DNA from: CAYZEZ01 sp964477295
GTDB lineage: Bacteria > Bacteroidota > Bacteroidia > Bacteroidales > SM23-62
Reading direction: 5' to 3'
DNA length: 22,117 nt
Assembly (NCBI GenBank): GCA_964477295.1
Contig: CAYZEZ010000036.1
Coordinates: 1-22,117, forward strand
Positions 7,802-15,143 of the stretch are shown piece by piece. Under the pieces are notes generated by a model. It saw only the letters and a program-made list of their open reading frames with translations. It did not search any database and was not told the origin of the DNA. Numbering within the stretch: the first letter of the stretch is position 1; every line of letters begins with the position of its first letter. Both the position numbers and the translations under genes were made by a program.

Positions 7802-9628
7802 TTGAAGAAGGTAATCTTTATATTGAATGTGATTTTTTTTGGCGTGCTGTCAATTTGCGGGCAGAATGTACAGTTTACTGCTGTGGCTCCCAGAGTAGTA
7901 AGGGTAGGAGAGCAGTTCAGGCTTACATATACAGTAAATGCCCGTCCCTCTTCATTCAATGCCCCTGATATAAAGGACTTTTATGTTTTGAGCGGACCTA
8001 ACCAGTCCACCTCAAGCAGTTTCCAGATGATTAACGGCAAGACAAGTCAGAGCATAACTATATCGTATACGTACTATTTACAGGCTACTTCACCGGGAAA
8101 ATTTACTATTGATCCTGCAACAGTTATTGTAGATAAAAAAGAATACACATCCAATTTATCTGAGATCGAAGTAGTTGGTGATCAGCAATCTGCGCCGGCG
8201 AAACAGGGCCAGCCATCACCATCGCAACAACAACAACAACAACCAGAACAGGAGGTACCCAATGAAGAGCTTTACGTGCAGGTCCTGACAAATAAAAAAT
8301 CGGTTTATCAGGGAGAACACATTATTGCTACAATAAAACTCTATACAAGGGTTGGTATATCAGGATTTGGAAGCAGTGAAATGCCTGATTTTGCAGGATT
8401 CTGGACGCAGGATATTGAAACCCCAACACAAATCAACCTGGTCAGGGAAAATGTGAATGGAGTCATATATAATACCGGTGTAATAAGGAGGGTGATCCTG
8501 TTCCCCCAAAGGAGTGGAGAGATTGTCATCAAACCGTTTAAGCTGGAAACCTATATGCGAAAGAGAACGTCAAACCAGCGTAGCGTGTTCGATGATTTCT
8601 TTGGACCTTCCTACACAAATGTTTCAGTTAACCTGGAATCAAAACCTGTAAAGATAAATGTAAAATCATTGCCTGAAGGCAGGTCTTCGTCTTTCAGCGG
8701 TGCAGTGGGTAGCATATCAATGAGTTCCTCGATTGATAAAACGGAGGCGCTAACAAACGATGCTATTACATTAAAGATCAATATTAAGGGAAATGGAAAT
8801 ATCAAACTGATTGATCCGCCAAAAATAGATTTCCCGCCTGATTTTGAGACGTTCGATCCGAAGATCAGTACTAATGTTAGCAATACTGCATCAGGTCAAT
8901 CTGGTTCAAAAACCTTTGAATATCTTATCATTCCGCGCCATGCCGGGAACTACAGGATACCTCCGGTAACCTTTTCATACTTCGATGTCGCGTCCGGTAA
9001 ATATAAAAACCTCCGCTCCACCGAATATAATATCGCAGTAAAAAAGGGTGACAGTGAAGAAAGTGTAGGCGTAGTTTCAGGTTTGTCAAAAGAGGAACTT
9101 CAGGTTTTGGGTAGTGATATATTGTTTATTAAATCATCAAAATTCAAATTGGTTCCGGCAGGTAAGATATTTTTTGGTACAACGGAATTCTGGCTCATTT
9201 ATATTATAGGATTTATTGCGTTCCTTATTATTGTTATCTTCCGGAGACGGTATATAAAGCGAAGACAGAACATTGATCTGGTCAGGAACAAAAAGGCAAA
9301 CAGGGTAGCTAGGGAGAGGATGAAACAGGCAGCAAGGCATTTGAAACAAAATGATCGGGAAAACTTTTATGAATCTGTTTTAAAAGCAATCTGGGGATAC
9401 ATCAGCGACAAATTAAGTATTCCCGCGGCTGATCTTTCAAAGGAAACTGCAAGACAATCATTATCAGAATATTTGTCTGATGAAGAATTGATCGATAACC
9501 TGTTGAGCATTATAGATGAATGTGAAATGGCTAGATATTCACCGTCATCCGATGACAGCCGGATGGAGAATTTATATAATGAAACTGCTCTGGTGATCAG
9601 TAAAACAGAACAGAACCTGAGAGGATAA
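7802..9628 (+). CDS. batD: BatD, Ig-like-domain membrane protein of the Bat operon
   Basis: The 608-residue product has a signal peptide (residues 1-20, ending ICGQ) and a long periplasmic part with Ig-like BatD/DUF11-type beta domains. The first is seen as QFTAVAPRVVRVGEQFRLTY, then later repeats begin ELYVQVLTNKKSVYQGE and ISMSSSIDKTEALTND. A proline/glutamine-rich linker lies at about 131-155. One membrane span sits at about 462-482, followed by a basic RRRYIKRRQ stop and a cytoplasmic helical domain with AARHLKQNDRENFYESVLKA and ECEMARYSP, both typical of BatD C-termini. The start is TTG at 7802: an in-frame TAA lies just before it and the basic MKK n-region follows. batD ends in TAATG shared with batE. 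It probably forms the periplasmic arm of the Bat complex. Confidence 0.92.
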   Translation: MKKVIFILNVIFFGVLSICGQNVQFTAVAPRVVRVGEQFRLTYTVNARPSSFNAPDIKDFYVLSGPNQSTSSSFQMINGKTSQSITISYTYYLQATSPGKFTIDPATVIVDKKEYTSNLSEIEVVGDQQSAPAKQGQPSPSQQQQQQPEQEVPNEELYVQVLTNKKSVYQGEHIIATIKLYTRVGISGFGSSEMPDFAGFWTQDIETPTQINLVRENVNGVIYNTGVIRRVILFPQRSGEIVIKPFKLETYMRKRTSNQRSVFDDFFGPSYTNVSVNLESKPVKINVKSLPEGRSSSFSGAVGSISMSSSIDKTEALTNDAITLKINIKGNGNIKLIDPPKIDFPPDFETFDPKISTNVSNTASGQSGSKTFEYLIIPRHAGNYRIPPVTFSYFDVASGKYKNLRSTEYNIAVKKGDSEESVGVVSGLSKEELQVLGSDILFIKSSKFKLVPAGKIFFGTTEFWLIYIIGFIAFLIIVIFRRRYIKRRQNIDLVRNKKANRVARERMKQAARHLKQNDRENFYESVLKAIWGYISDKLSIPAADLSKETARQSLSEYLSDEELIDNLLSIIDECEMARYSPSSDDSRMENLYNETALVISKTEQNLRG

Positions 9629-10383
9629 TGAAGAAGATATTAATCATATTGTCACTGTGTGTTGCATTTCAGGGGATCTCTGCAAATGACCTGGATAGCC
9701 TTGTTGTTGCTGGTAATGAACATTATATGAATGGTGAATTTGAGCTTGCAATTGATAAATACCAGCAGGTGATCGATTCGGGATTTGTTTCCTCAGAACT
9801 CTATTACAACCTTGGGAATGCATTTTTTAAATCGCATAAGCTTACCATGGCTCTGGTGCAGTACGAAAGGGCAAAGCTTCTGGATCCTGATGACAATGAG
9901 ATCAATCATAATCTTGAAATGGCAAGGCAATATGTGGTGGATGAAATTGACGTCCTGCCTGAATGGCAGCTGAAGAAATGGTTCAGGAGGATCGTCGGCA
10001 TTGTATCTGTTGATAACTGGGCAATAACAAGTATCCTCACCTTTATCCTTATGCTCGGATTATTGCTGGTATTTCTGTTTTCTGGCAGGTTGATGCTGAG
10101 AAAGATCTCATTTGGATTGAGCGTGTTTCTGCTTGTGATTTCCCTGACTGCGTTTTTATTTGCCAGCCACCAGAAGAAAATGGTTTACGACAACAACTAC
10201 GCTATCATAATATCCCCGTCAGTTACAATTAAAAGTTCCCCTGATGAAAGCGGCACCGAGTTATTCCAGCTTCACGAAGGTACACGTATTACCATTGTCG
10301 ATGAACTTGCCGGCTGGCGTGAAATAAAACTTGCCGACGGCAATGTTGGATGGCTCAAGGAAGAGGATATTATCCCCCTGTAG
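9628..10383 (+). CDS. batE: BatE, TPR and SH3b-domain membrane protein
   Basis: The 251-residue product has a signal peptide (residues 1-19, ending ISAN). TPR units lie at about 24-105 (for example LYYNLGNAFFKSHKLTMA). Two membrane spans follow (about 131-152 and 161-180), then a C-terminal bacterial SH3 domain (about 190-251, with VTIKSSPDESGTELFQLHEG and VGWLKEEDI). This TPR-TM-TM-SH3b order is the BatE layout in Bacteroidota. Its ATG shares one base with the batD stop, so translation is coupled. It is the last gene of the operon; a copy of the palindromic repeat follows its stop. The SH3b domain faces the periplasm if the predicted topology is right and may bind peptidoglycan or a partner protein. 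Confidence 0.92.
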   Translation: MKKILIILSLCVAFQGISANDLDSLVVAGNEHYMNGEFELAIDKYQQVIDSGFVSSELYYNLGNAFFKSHKLTMALVQYERAKLLDPDDNEINHNLEMARQYVVDEIDVLPEWQLKKWFRRIVGIVSVDNWAITSILTFILMLGLLLVFLFSGRLMLRKISFGLSVFLLVISLTAFLFASHQKKMVYDNNYAIIISPSVTIKSSPDESGTELFQLHEGTRITIVDELAGWREIKLADGNVGWLKEEDIIPL

Positions 10384-10384
10384 G

Positions 10385-10414
10385 TTTATTGCCGCTGTTT
10401 TCAACCGGTGGATT
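10385..10414. repeat. GC-rich palindromic interspersed repeat, copy 2
   Basis: These 30 bases are 25/30 identical to 5871-5900. Two of the five differences fall in the stem, yet they leave G-U pairs: CCGCTG (10392-10397) can still pair with CGGTGG (10406-10411). The copy sits directly after the batE stop, as copy 1 sits directly after the batA stop. Confidence 0.55.
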
Positions 10415-10442
10415 TCAGAATTAATTTGGTATGGTCAAAACG

Positions 10443-10476
10443 CTAAGTTTACTATCTTAGTACCCTGTTCTAAGAT
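10443..10476. promoter_or_regulatory. Inverted-repeat cluster upstream of cstA
   Basis: A perfect 7-bp inverted repeat, ATCTTAG (10454-10460) and CTAAGAT (10470-10476), ends nine bases before the cstA ATG. A further CTAAG half-site lies at 10443-10447 and can also pair with the central CTTAG. Three half-sites in alternating orientation could be an operator or two mutually exclusive RNA hairpins in the leader. No bound regulator can be named from sequence. Confidence 0.4.
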
Positions 10477-10485
10477 TTTAACCGG

Positions 10486-12201
10486 ATGAACTCTCTTGTT
10501 TTAGTTTTAATTGCCATGATAGGCTATATTTTAGCTTACCGTTTTTATGGCCGGTTTCTGGGAAGGAAATTATTCCTCTTACAGGCTGATTCTTTAATGC
10601 CATCCCATGAGTTCAACGATGGGGTAGATTATGTGCCCACGAAGCGCCATATCATTTTCGGTCACCATTTCACTACCATCGCTGGTCTTGGCCCCATTGT
10701 TGGTCCCGCCATCGGAGTGATCTGGGGCTGGCTGCCTGCTTTTATCTGGGTGTTCCTGGGATCGATTTTCATGGGAGCAGTGCACGATTTTTCTACTTTG
10801 GTTGTCTCGGCCCGGAGCAAGGGAAAAACCATTGGTGACCTTACAGGTGATTTGATCAGTCCGGGTACACGATATGCTTTCCAGTTCATCATGCAATTCC
10901 TTCTCTTCATCGTGCTTTCAGTCTTTGCTATGATAGTCGGGGTTCTTTTCCAACTCTACCCGGAGGCAGTATTTCCTGTCTGGATGCAGATCCCCATTGC
11001 TGTCGGCCTGGGCTGGATGATCAGAAAAGGCTTCAATGATCTGCTGTTCTCTGTCATTGCCGTTTTATTAATGTATGGGACAGTGATCGTCGGTGTATAT
11101 TTGCCCATTACAGTACCACCCATTATGGGTTCTTCAGTAGTCACATGGTGCATCCTTTTATTTATCTACGTATACTTCGCATCTACAGTTCCTGTGCAAA
11201 AACTTTTGCAACCGCGCGACTACATCAATTCCCACCAGTTGCTGGTGGCTATTATACTTCTGGTTGTTGGAATCGTTGTGGCTCATCCCGCTATTACTGC
11301 ACCGGCAATTAATTCAGCTGCTTTTGATTCAGGCACAGACATACCCAATATAATGCCTGTGCTTTTTATAACCATTGCCTGCGGGGCTATATCCGGATTC
11401 CATTCATTGGCTAGTTCCGGGACCACGGTAAAGCAGGTTGACAAGGAAAGTGATACCTTGTTTATTGGATACGGTGGTATGCTTTGGGAGAGTTTCCTGG
11501 CCGTACTCGTTATAATTTCCGTTTCTGCCGGACTGGGTATGGGTATGGAAAAAGATGGTGTTTTTTACCAGGGCGCAGATGCTTTCCGGCAACATTATAG
11601 TTCCTGGGCTGCTTTCAGTGGGATTGATTCTAAGCTTGAGGCATTTGTAAACGGTGCATCAAACCTCTACAGTAGCATAGGGATACCTGAAATAATTGGA
11701 AAATCGATAATCGCTGTCTTTATCGTCAGCTTTGCCAATACAACATTGGATTCGGCTGCCAGGATACAGCGATTGTCATTACAGGAGATCTTCCGTGATA
11801 AATCCGGGAAGGTGAGGCGACCGGTAAACAACCGTTATGTAGCCACATTTTTTGTTGTAGGAGCCGCCATGATCATGAGCTTTCTCAAACCAGGTGCAAC
11901 CGGCGCACTCGTTCTCTGGCCCCTGTTCGGTTCCCTGAACCAGCTCCTGGCTGCACTGGCATTGGGGATAGTAACCATATACCTGTTCGTAAAAAAGAAA
12001 AATATACTATTCTCATTTATTCCTATGATTTTTGTCCTCCTCGTTACTTTGTGGGCCATGTTCATCAACCTGGTCAGTTTCGCGCAAAAAGGGGATTACC
12101 TGCTGGTGACTATATCCGGTATTATTCTGATACTTACAGGATGGTTGCTGGTGAGCGGAATTCTGGCCCTTACCAGAAGAAATATCGCAGGCAACAAATA
12201 G
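10486..12201 (+). CDS. cstA: CstA-family carbon starvation transporter (peptide/pyruvate uptake)
   Basis: This 571-residue polytopic membrane protein has about 15 hydrophobic segments spread over its whole length. The family signature is clear near the N-terminus: VPTKRHIIFGHHFTTIAGLGP followed by IVGPAIGVIWGW and MGAVHDFSTLV. Characterised relatives are E. coli CstA (peptides, pyruvate) and BtsT (pyruvate-proton symport). This protein is shorter than those (~700 residues), which is usual for the CstA type of many anaerobes. The ATG at 10486 is 102 bp downstream of batE, with its own leader containing an inverted repeat, so it is likely a separate unit. Tail to tail with a secreted M1 aminopeptidase, it may import the amino acids or small peptides that peptidases release; that link is inferred. 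Confidence 0.9.
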   Translation: MNSLVLVLIAMIGYILAYRFYGRFLGRKLFLLQADSLMPSHEFNDGVDYVPTKRHIIFGHHFTTIAGLGPIVGPAIGVIWGWLPAFIWVFLGSIFMGAVHDFSTLVVSARSKGKTIGDLTGDLISPGTRYAFQFIMQFLLFIVLSVFAMIVGVLFQLYPEAVFPVWMQIPIAVGLGWMIRKGFNDLLFSVIAVLLMYGTVIVGVYLPITVPPIMGSSVVTWCILLFIYVYFASTVPVQKLLQPRDYINSHQLLVAIILLVVGIVVAHPAITAPAINSAAFDSGTDIPNIMPVLFITIACGAISGFHSLASSGTTVKQVDKESDTLFIGYGGMLWESFLAVLVIISVSAGLGMGMEKDGVFYQGADAFRQHYSSWAAFSGIDSKLEAFVNGASNLYSSIGIPEIIGKSIIAVFIVSFANTTLDSAARIQRLSLQEIFRDKSGKVRRPVNNRYVATFFVVGAAMIMSFLKPGATGALVLWPLFGSLNQLLAALALGIVTIYLFVKKKNILFSFIPMIFVLLVTLWAMFINLVSFAQKGDYLLVTISGIILILTGWLLVSGILALTRRNIAGNK

Positions 12202-12211
12202 TTTGACTATT
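12197..12211. terminator. Small palindrome spanning both stop codons of the convergent pair
   Basis: AATAGT (12197-12202), the loop TTG and ACTATT (12206-12211) form a 6-bp stem. It contains the cstA stop TAG and the aminopeptidase stop (CTA on this strand). The gap between the genes is only five bases. The stem is weak and A/T-rich, so function as a two-way terminator is tentative. Confidence 0.25.
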
Positions 12212-13838
12212 CCTTAAATTCGTAAAGCAAACGTACTTCGGGATCGAGCATTATTTCTGATGGTTCCACGTCGGATTCAATCTCAATAATCTGATTCCTT
12301 TTATCAATGTAAAACGTTTCGATCATCCCGGGATGATCTGTGAACTTTACCTGGATAACAATGGGAAATTTAAAGATATGATCCGGCTGATGCTGCCTGA
12401 GGTTAATAATGATCTTTCCCGGATCATATGTCCAATCGAATGAAAGTACCGGATGTCCTGGTGTATACAGCCACTGCTGAAAAAAGTCATCCAGCTCCAT
12501 TTCTGATACCTGCTTAACGATCTCCTTGAAATCTCCGGTCAGAACATTGCTCAGTTTGTATGTATCATAATATTTCTTAATACTTTGCCAGAATAGTTCA
12601 TCCCCTATTTTGTGCCTTAACATATGAAGGAACCAGGCCCCTTTCTGATAGGTAAGGGCCGATAATAAATACTGTGGTGCTCGCGGGGTGGTATCAACCA
12701 CAGGAGCAAACCTCTTGTGGTTGGTGTACCCTATAACGCGCCGCCGTTCCGAGATCAGTCTCTTATTCAGTGAATCCAATCCATACTTCTGCTCGATAAA
12801 CAGGTCTGTAAAATAGGTAGCAAATCCTTCACTGATCCAGACATGATACCAGTTTGATTCGGAAACAGAATTGCCAAACCATTGATGTGCCAACTCATGG
12901 ACAACAACATCCTCATTATGCTTATATACCGGCTGTCCATTCCGGACAACCAGGTTCTCGTTATAAAAAATATTACCTGCATTCTCCGTGCCGCCATAAA
13001 TGGTTTTAGATTGTACATTAGCCAGTTTCTCAAAAGGGTAGGGACCCACCCATGTGCTGAAATATTCAAGTACCTCTTCGGTGATCGAATAGGCTTCTTT
13101 TGCATACTGGCCTTCCTGTGGATAAACCCATGCAGATAAAGGCACATCGTTGAAATATCCTAATTCAACGATCTCGAAATCGGCCACACCTATTACCGAT
13201 ATTTTTGTGGGAAGGGGCACTTTGGTCTTCCAGTGTGCTGTTTTTAAATCGTCATTGACCTCTTCACCTACCAGGTAGCCGCTTGCAATGATATCATAGT
13301 GATTGGGTGCAGTCACGATAAACTCAATCACAGCCTTATCTGAGGGATGATCCACGCAGGGAAGCCAGTTATGCGCCCTGTCTGGCCAGTGATCGGCAAA
13401 AAAGGTACGGTCCCCGTACTTATTCTGTCCTATGATCAACCCGTCCTGTGGTTCACCCATATATTCAATTATATATGTCCTTTTTTCACCTGCACTTGTC
13501 ACCTTGGGCCTAATCGTAAGTTTATCCTCTGTATGATCGAAACCGACAGGTAAGCCATCCTCCGTAATACTGGATACAACCATTCCCAATCCATCTTTAT
13601 TTTTGCTTTGAAGATCTAAATAAAAGTGATCCAGTGGCTTTTTAAAATAAACCTGAACAGTTGTCTGACCCGTCACCTGTTCATTGTCATCGTTCAGCTT
13701 AACCCGGAAGGTATATTGAAGCACATCAATCGCGTTATACCTTTCTTCATGACCCTGTGCATAAAGAACGGTTACCTGGAAAGTACAGATAACCATAAAT
13801 GCAATAATCTGTTGTAACACCTGTTTGTATCTCATCAT
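12207..13838 (-). CDS. Secreted M1-family metallo-aminopeptidase
   Basis: The 543-residue product has a signal peptide (about residues 1-28, ending LYAQG). The M1 hallmarks are all visible. The exopeptidase loop reads GGTENAGN (about 282-289, in place of GxMEN). The zinc site HELAH (H314, E315, H318) is followed 19 residues later by the third ligand E337 in WISEGFATY. The catalytic Tyr is in TYQKGAWFLHML. The N-terminal half is the M1 beta-saddle domain. The protein ends soon after the catalytic domain, so it is a short M1 form without the large helical C-terminal domain. It should release N-terminal amino acids from peptides in the periplasm. The ATG abuts the acylphosphatase stop (TAGATG), so the two are coupled. 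A second in-frame ATG follows at once, so the start is uncertain by one codon. Confidence 0.92.
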   Translation of the reverse strand: MMRYKQVLQQIIAFMVICTFQVTVLYAQGHEERYNAIDVLQYTFRVKLNDDNEQVTGQTTVQVYFKKPLDHFYLDLQSKNKDGLGMVVSSITEDGLPVGFDHTEDKLTIRPKVTSAGEKRTYIIEYMGEPQDGLIIGQNKYGDRTFFADHWPDRAHNWLPCVDHPSDKAVIEFIVTAPNHYDIIASGYLVGEEVNDDLKTAHWKTKVPLPTKISVIGVADFEIVELGYFNDVPLSAWVYPQEGQYAKEAYSITEEVLEYFSTWVGPYPFEKLANVQSKTIYGGTENAGNIFYNENLVVRNGQPVYKHNEDVVVHELAHQWFGNSVSESNWYHVWISEGFATYFTDLFIEQKYGLDSLNKRLISERRRVIGYTNHKRFAPVVDTTPRAPQYLLSALTYQKGAWFLHMLRHKIGDELFWQSIKKYYDTYKLSNVLTGDFKEIVKQVSEMELDDFFQQWLYTPGHPVLSFDWTYDPGKIIINLRQHQPDHIFKFPIVIQVKFTDHPGMIETFYIDKRNQIIEIESDVEPSEIMLDPEVRLLYEFKE

Positions 13839-14117
13839 CTAAAAATGTTTAATATCAAAACCATCAAAATCCCGTAGTGGTGCCTCGAAGAAAACCACTT
13901 TATCGATCCTGCCGACACCGGGACCTTTATAGCACCAATGCAGGAAATTATCCAGATCTTCAGGCTTTCCTTCCGCCTCTAGATAGACAGAACCATCTGG
14001 TTCATTTCTTATAAAACCAGAGATATGGTTGTCCATGGCAATAGCCCTGGCAGAATATCTGAACCCAACCCCCTGAACACGTCCTGAAATTTTAATAGTA
14101 TAGTGTTTCATCGACAT
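13839..14117 (-). CDS. acyP: Acylphosphatase
   Basis: This small cytoplasmic enzyme hydrolyses acyl phosphates such as acetyl phosphate or 1,3-bisphosphoglycerate. The 92-residue length and the motif GRVQGVGFRYSARAIA (Arg in the phosphate loop) plus GFIRNEPDGSV (catalytic Asn) are diagnostic. The C-terminal FDIKHF matches the last beta strand of the fold. The start is ATG at 14117 (MSMKHY); the internal ATG at 14111 would also give a normal enzyme. It is the first gene of a two-gene unit with the aminopeptidase, with no bases between them. No functional link between the two is obvious. Its promoter must lie in the 44-bp divergent gap. Confidence 0.95.
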   Translation of the reverse strand: MSMKHYTIKISGRVQGVGFRYSARAIAMDNHISGFIRNEPDGSVYLEAEGKPEDLDNFLHWCYKGPGVGRIDKVVFFEAPLRDFDGFDIKHF

Positions 14118-14132
14118 TTATCAACAAATACC

Positions 14133-14140
14133 TAAATTTG
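14133..14140 (+). promoter_or_regulatory. Candidate -7 promoter element
   Basis: TAAATTTG matches TAnnTTTG exactly, 21 bp before the ATG at 14162, in a divergent gap of only 44 bp. No good -33 TTTG box is present at the usual spacing, so the call is tentative. Confidence 0.3.
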
Positions 14141-14161
14141 AAATATTAAATTCAAGCCACT

Positions 14162-14545
14162 ATGTTAGGGTATAAAATCCTTGACATTTTTTTCATGGTT
14201 TTCCATACAATTTTAATCATTTTTATCCTTTTTGGATGGATATGGTCAAAATCACGCCGGTTAAACCTGCTCATAATACTGTTGACTGCTGCTTCGTGGA
14301 CCATCCTTGGAATCTTTTATGGATTTGGTTATTGCCCGCTTACCGACTGGCATTTCAGTGTTCTTGAGAAACTGGGACATACCGGATTACCGTCCTCCTA
14401 TATAAAATATATTGCAGACCGGCTAACGGGATCAGATTTTGAGCAGAGGTTGGTTGATATAATGACCATGCTGGGACTCGCAGGATCATTATTTATATCT
14501 TTGTATTTAAATATCAGATCGGGATTATTCAGGCGAAAGGGATAG
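14162..14545 (+). CDS. Small integral membrane protein, DUF2784-like
   Basis: The 127-residue protein has three or four hydrophobic segments (about residues 7-27, 34-55 and 98-118). The stretch GYCPLTDWHFSVLEKLG, followed by a Gly-rich turn and a Tyr-containing helix, resembles DUF2784 membrane proteins, in which a CPLT-x-W motif is conserved. The function of that family is unknown. It lies 42 bp upstream of the glutathione peroxidase gene on the same strand, with a perfect palindrome between them. It may be cotranscribed with gpx or be separated from it by that palindrome. Confidence 0.65.
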   Translation: MLGYKILDIFFMVFHTILIIFILFGWIWSKSRRLNLLIILLTAASWTILGIFYGFGYCPLTDWHFSVLEKLGHTGLPSSYIKYIADRLTGSDFEQRLVDIMTMLGLAGSLFISLYLNIRSGLFRRKG

Positions 14546-14552
14546 CATGGTG

Positions 14553-14576
14553 AACAAAAGTTTCAAATCTTTTGTT
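14553..14576. promoter_or_regulatory. 24-bp near-perfect palindrome upstream of the peroxidase gene
   Basis: AACAAAAG (14553-14560) and CTTTTGTT (14569-14576) are perfect reverse complements around an 8-base centre that itself pairs at two of four positions. The palindrome starts 8 bp after the membrane-protein stop and ends 11 bp before the gpx ATG. It could be an operator for gpx or a stem that ends the upstream transcript. The T-run after the stem is short. Confidence 0.45.
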
Positions 14577-14587
14577 ATTAATCAGGT

Positions 14588-15130
14588 ATGAAGAAGTATT
14601 TATACATTTTGAATATATTTTTAATTTCGTGTGTTATGAATGCCCAGGAATACAAATCGTTCCACGACTTTACCGTAAAGGATATTTATGGTGAAGAATT
14701 TTCACTCTCACAATTGAAAGGTAAGAAAATACTGGTAGTCAATACCGCATCCAAATGTGGATTTACTCCTCAATATGAAGACCTGGAAAGGCTCTATAAG
14801 GAATATGGTGGAGATAACTTTCAGATCATAGGTTTTCCTGCGAACAATTTCCTGTGGCAGGAACCGGGTAATAATGAAGAGATTGCTGCTTTCTGCAAGA
14901 AAAATTATGGTGTGTCTTTTCCAATGATGTCTAAAATATCTGTAAAAGGAAGGAATATCCATCCACTTTACAGGTGGCTTACGAGCAAAAAAGAAAATGG
15001 GGTGATGGATTCAAAAGTGAAATGGAATTTTCAGAAGTATATGATTGATGAAGAAGGGCGCCTGGTGGGGATTGTAGCACCAAAAGAAAATCCCTATACC
15101 AAAAAGATCCTTAATTGGATCACCGAATAA
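14588..15130 (+). CDS. Secreted glutathione peroxidase-family thiol peroxidase
   Basis: The 180-residue product has a signal peptide (residues 1-20, ending MNAQ) and should act in the periplasm. The GPx fold is clear. The peroxidatic Cys57 lies in NTASKCGFTPQY, Gln91 in WQEPG, and Trp146/Asn147 in KWNFQKY completes the catalytic tetrad. A second Cys103 in AFCKKNYGVSFPM sits where thioredoxin-dependent GPx enzymes (for example E. coli BtuE) keep the resolving Cys. It is thus probably a two-Cys thioredoxin-type peroxidase for hydroperoxides rather than a glutathione enzyme. The usual FPCNQF motif reads FPANNF; that Cys is not essential. The gene is convergent with the sensor gene, 13 bp apart. 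Confidence 0.93.
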   Translation: MKKYLYILNIFLISCVMNAQEYKSFHDFTVKDIYGEEFSLSQLKGKKILVVNTASKCGFTPQYEDLERLYKEYGGDNFQIIGFPANNFLWQEPGNNEEIAAFCKKNYGVSFPMMSKISVKGRNIHPLYRWLTSKKENGVMDSKVKWNFQKYMIDEEGRLVGIVAPKENPYTKKILNWITE

Positions 15131-15143
15131 GCGGGCGAACGGA

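Noticed and set aside
14840..14875. Loss of the Cys in the FPCNQF motif of the peroxidase as a sign of inactivity
   Set aside because: The peroxidatic Cys57 and probable resolving Cys103 are intact, and that other Cys is dispensable in related enzymes.
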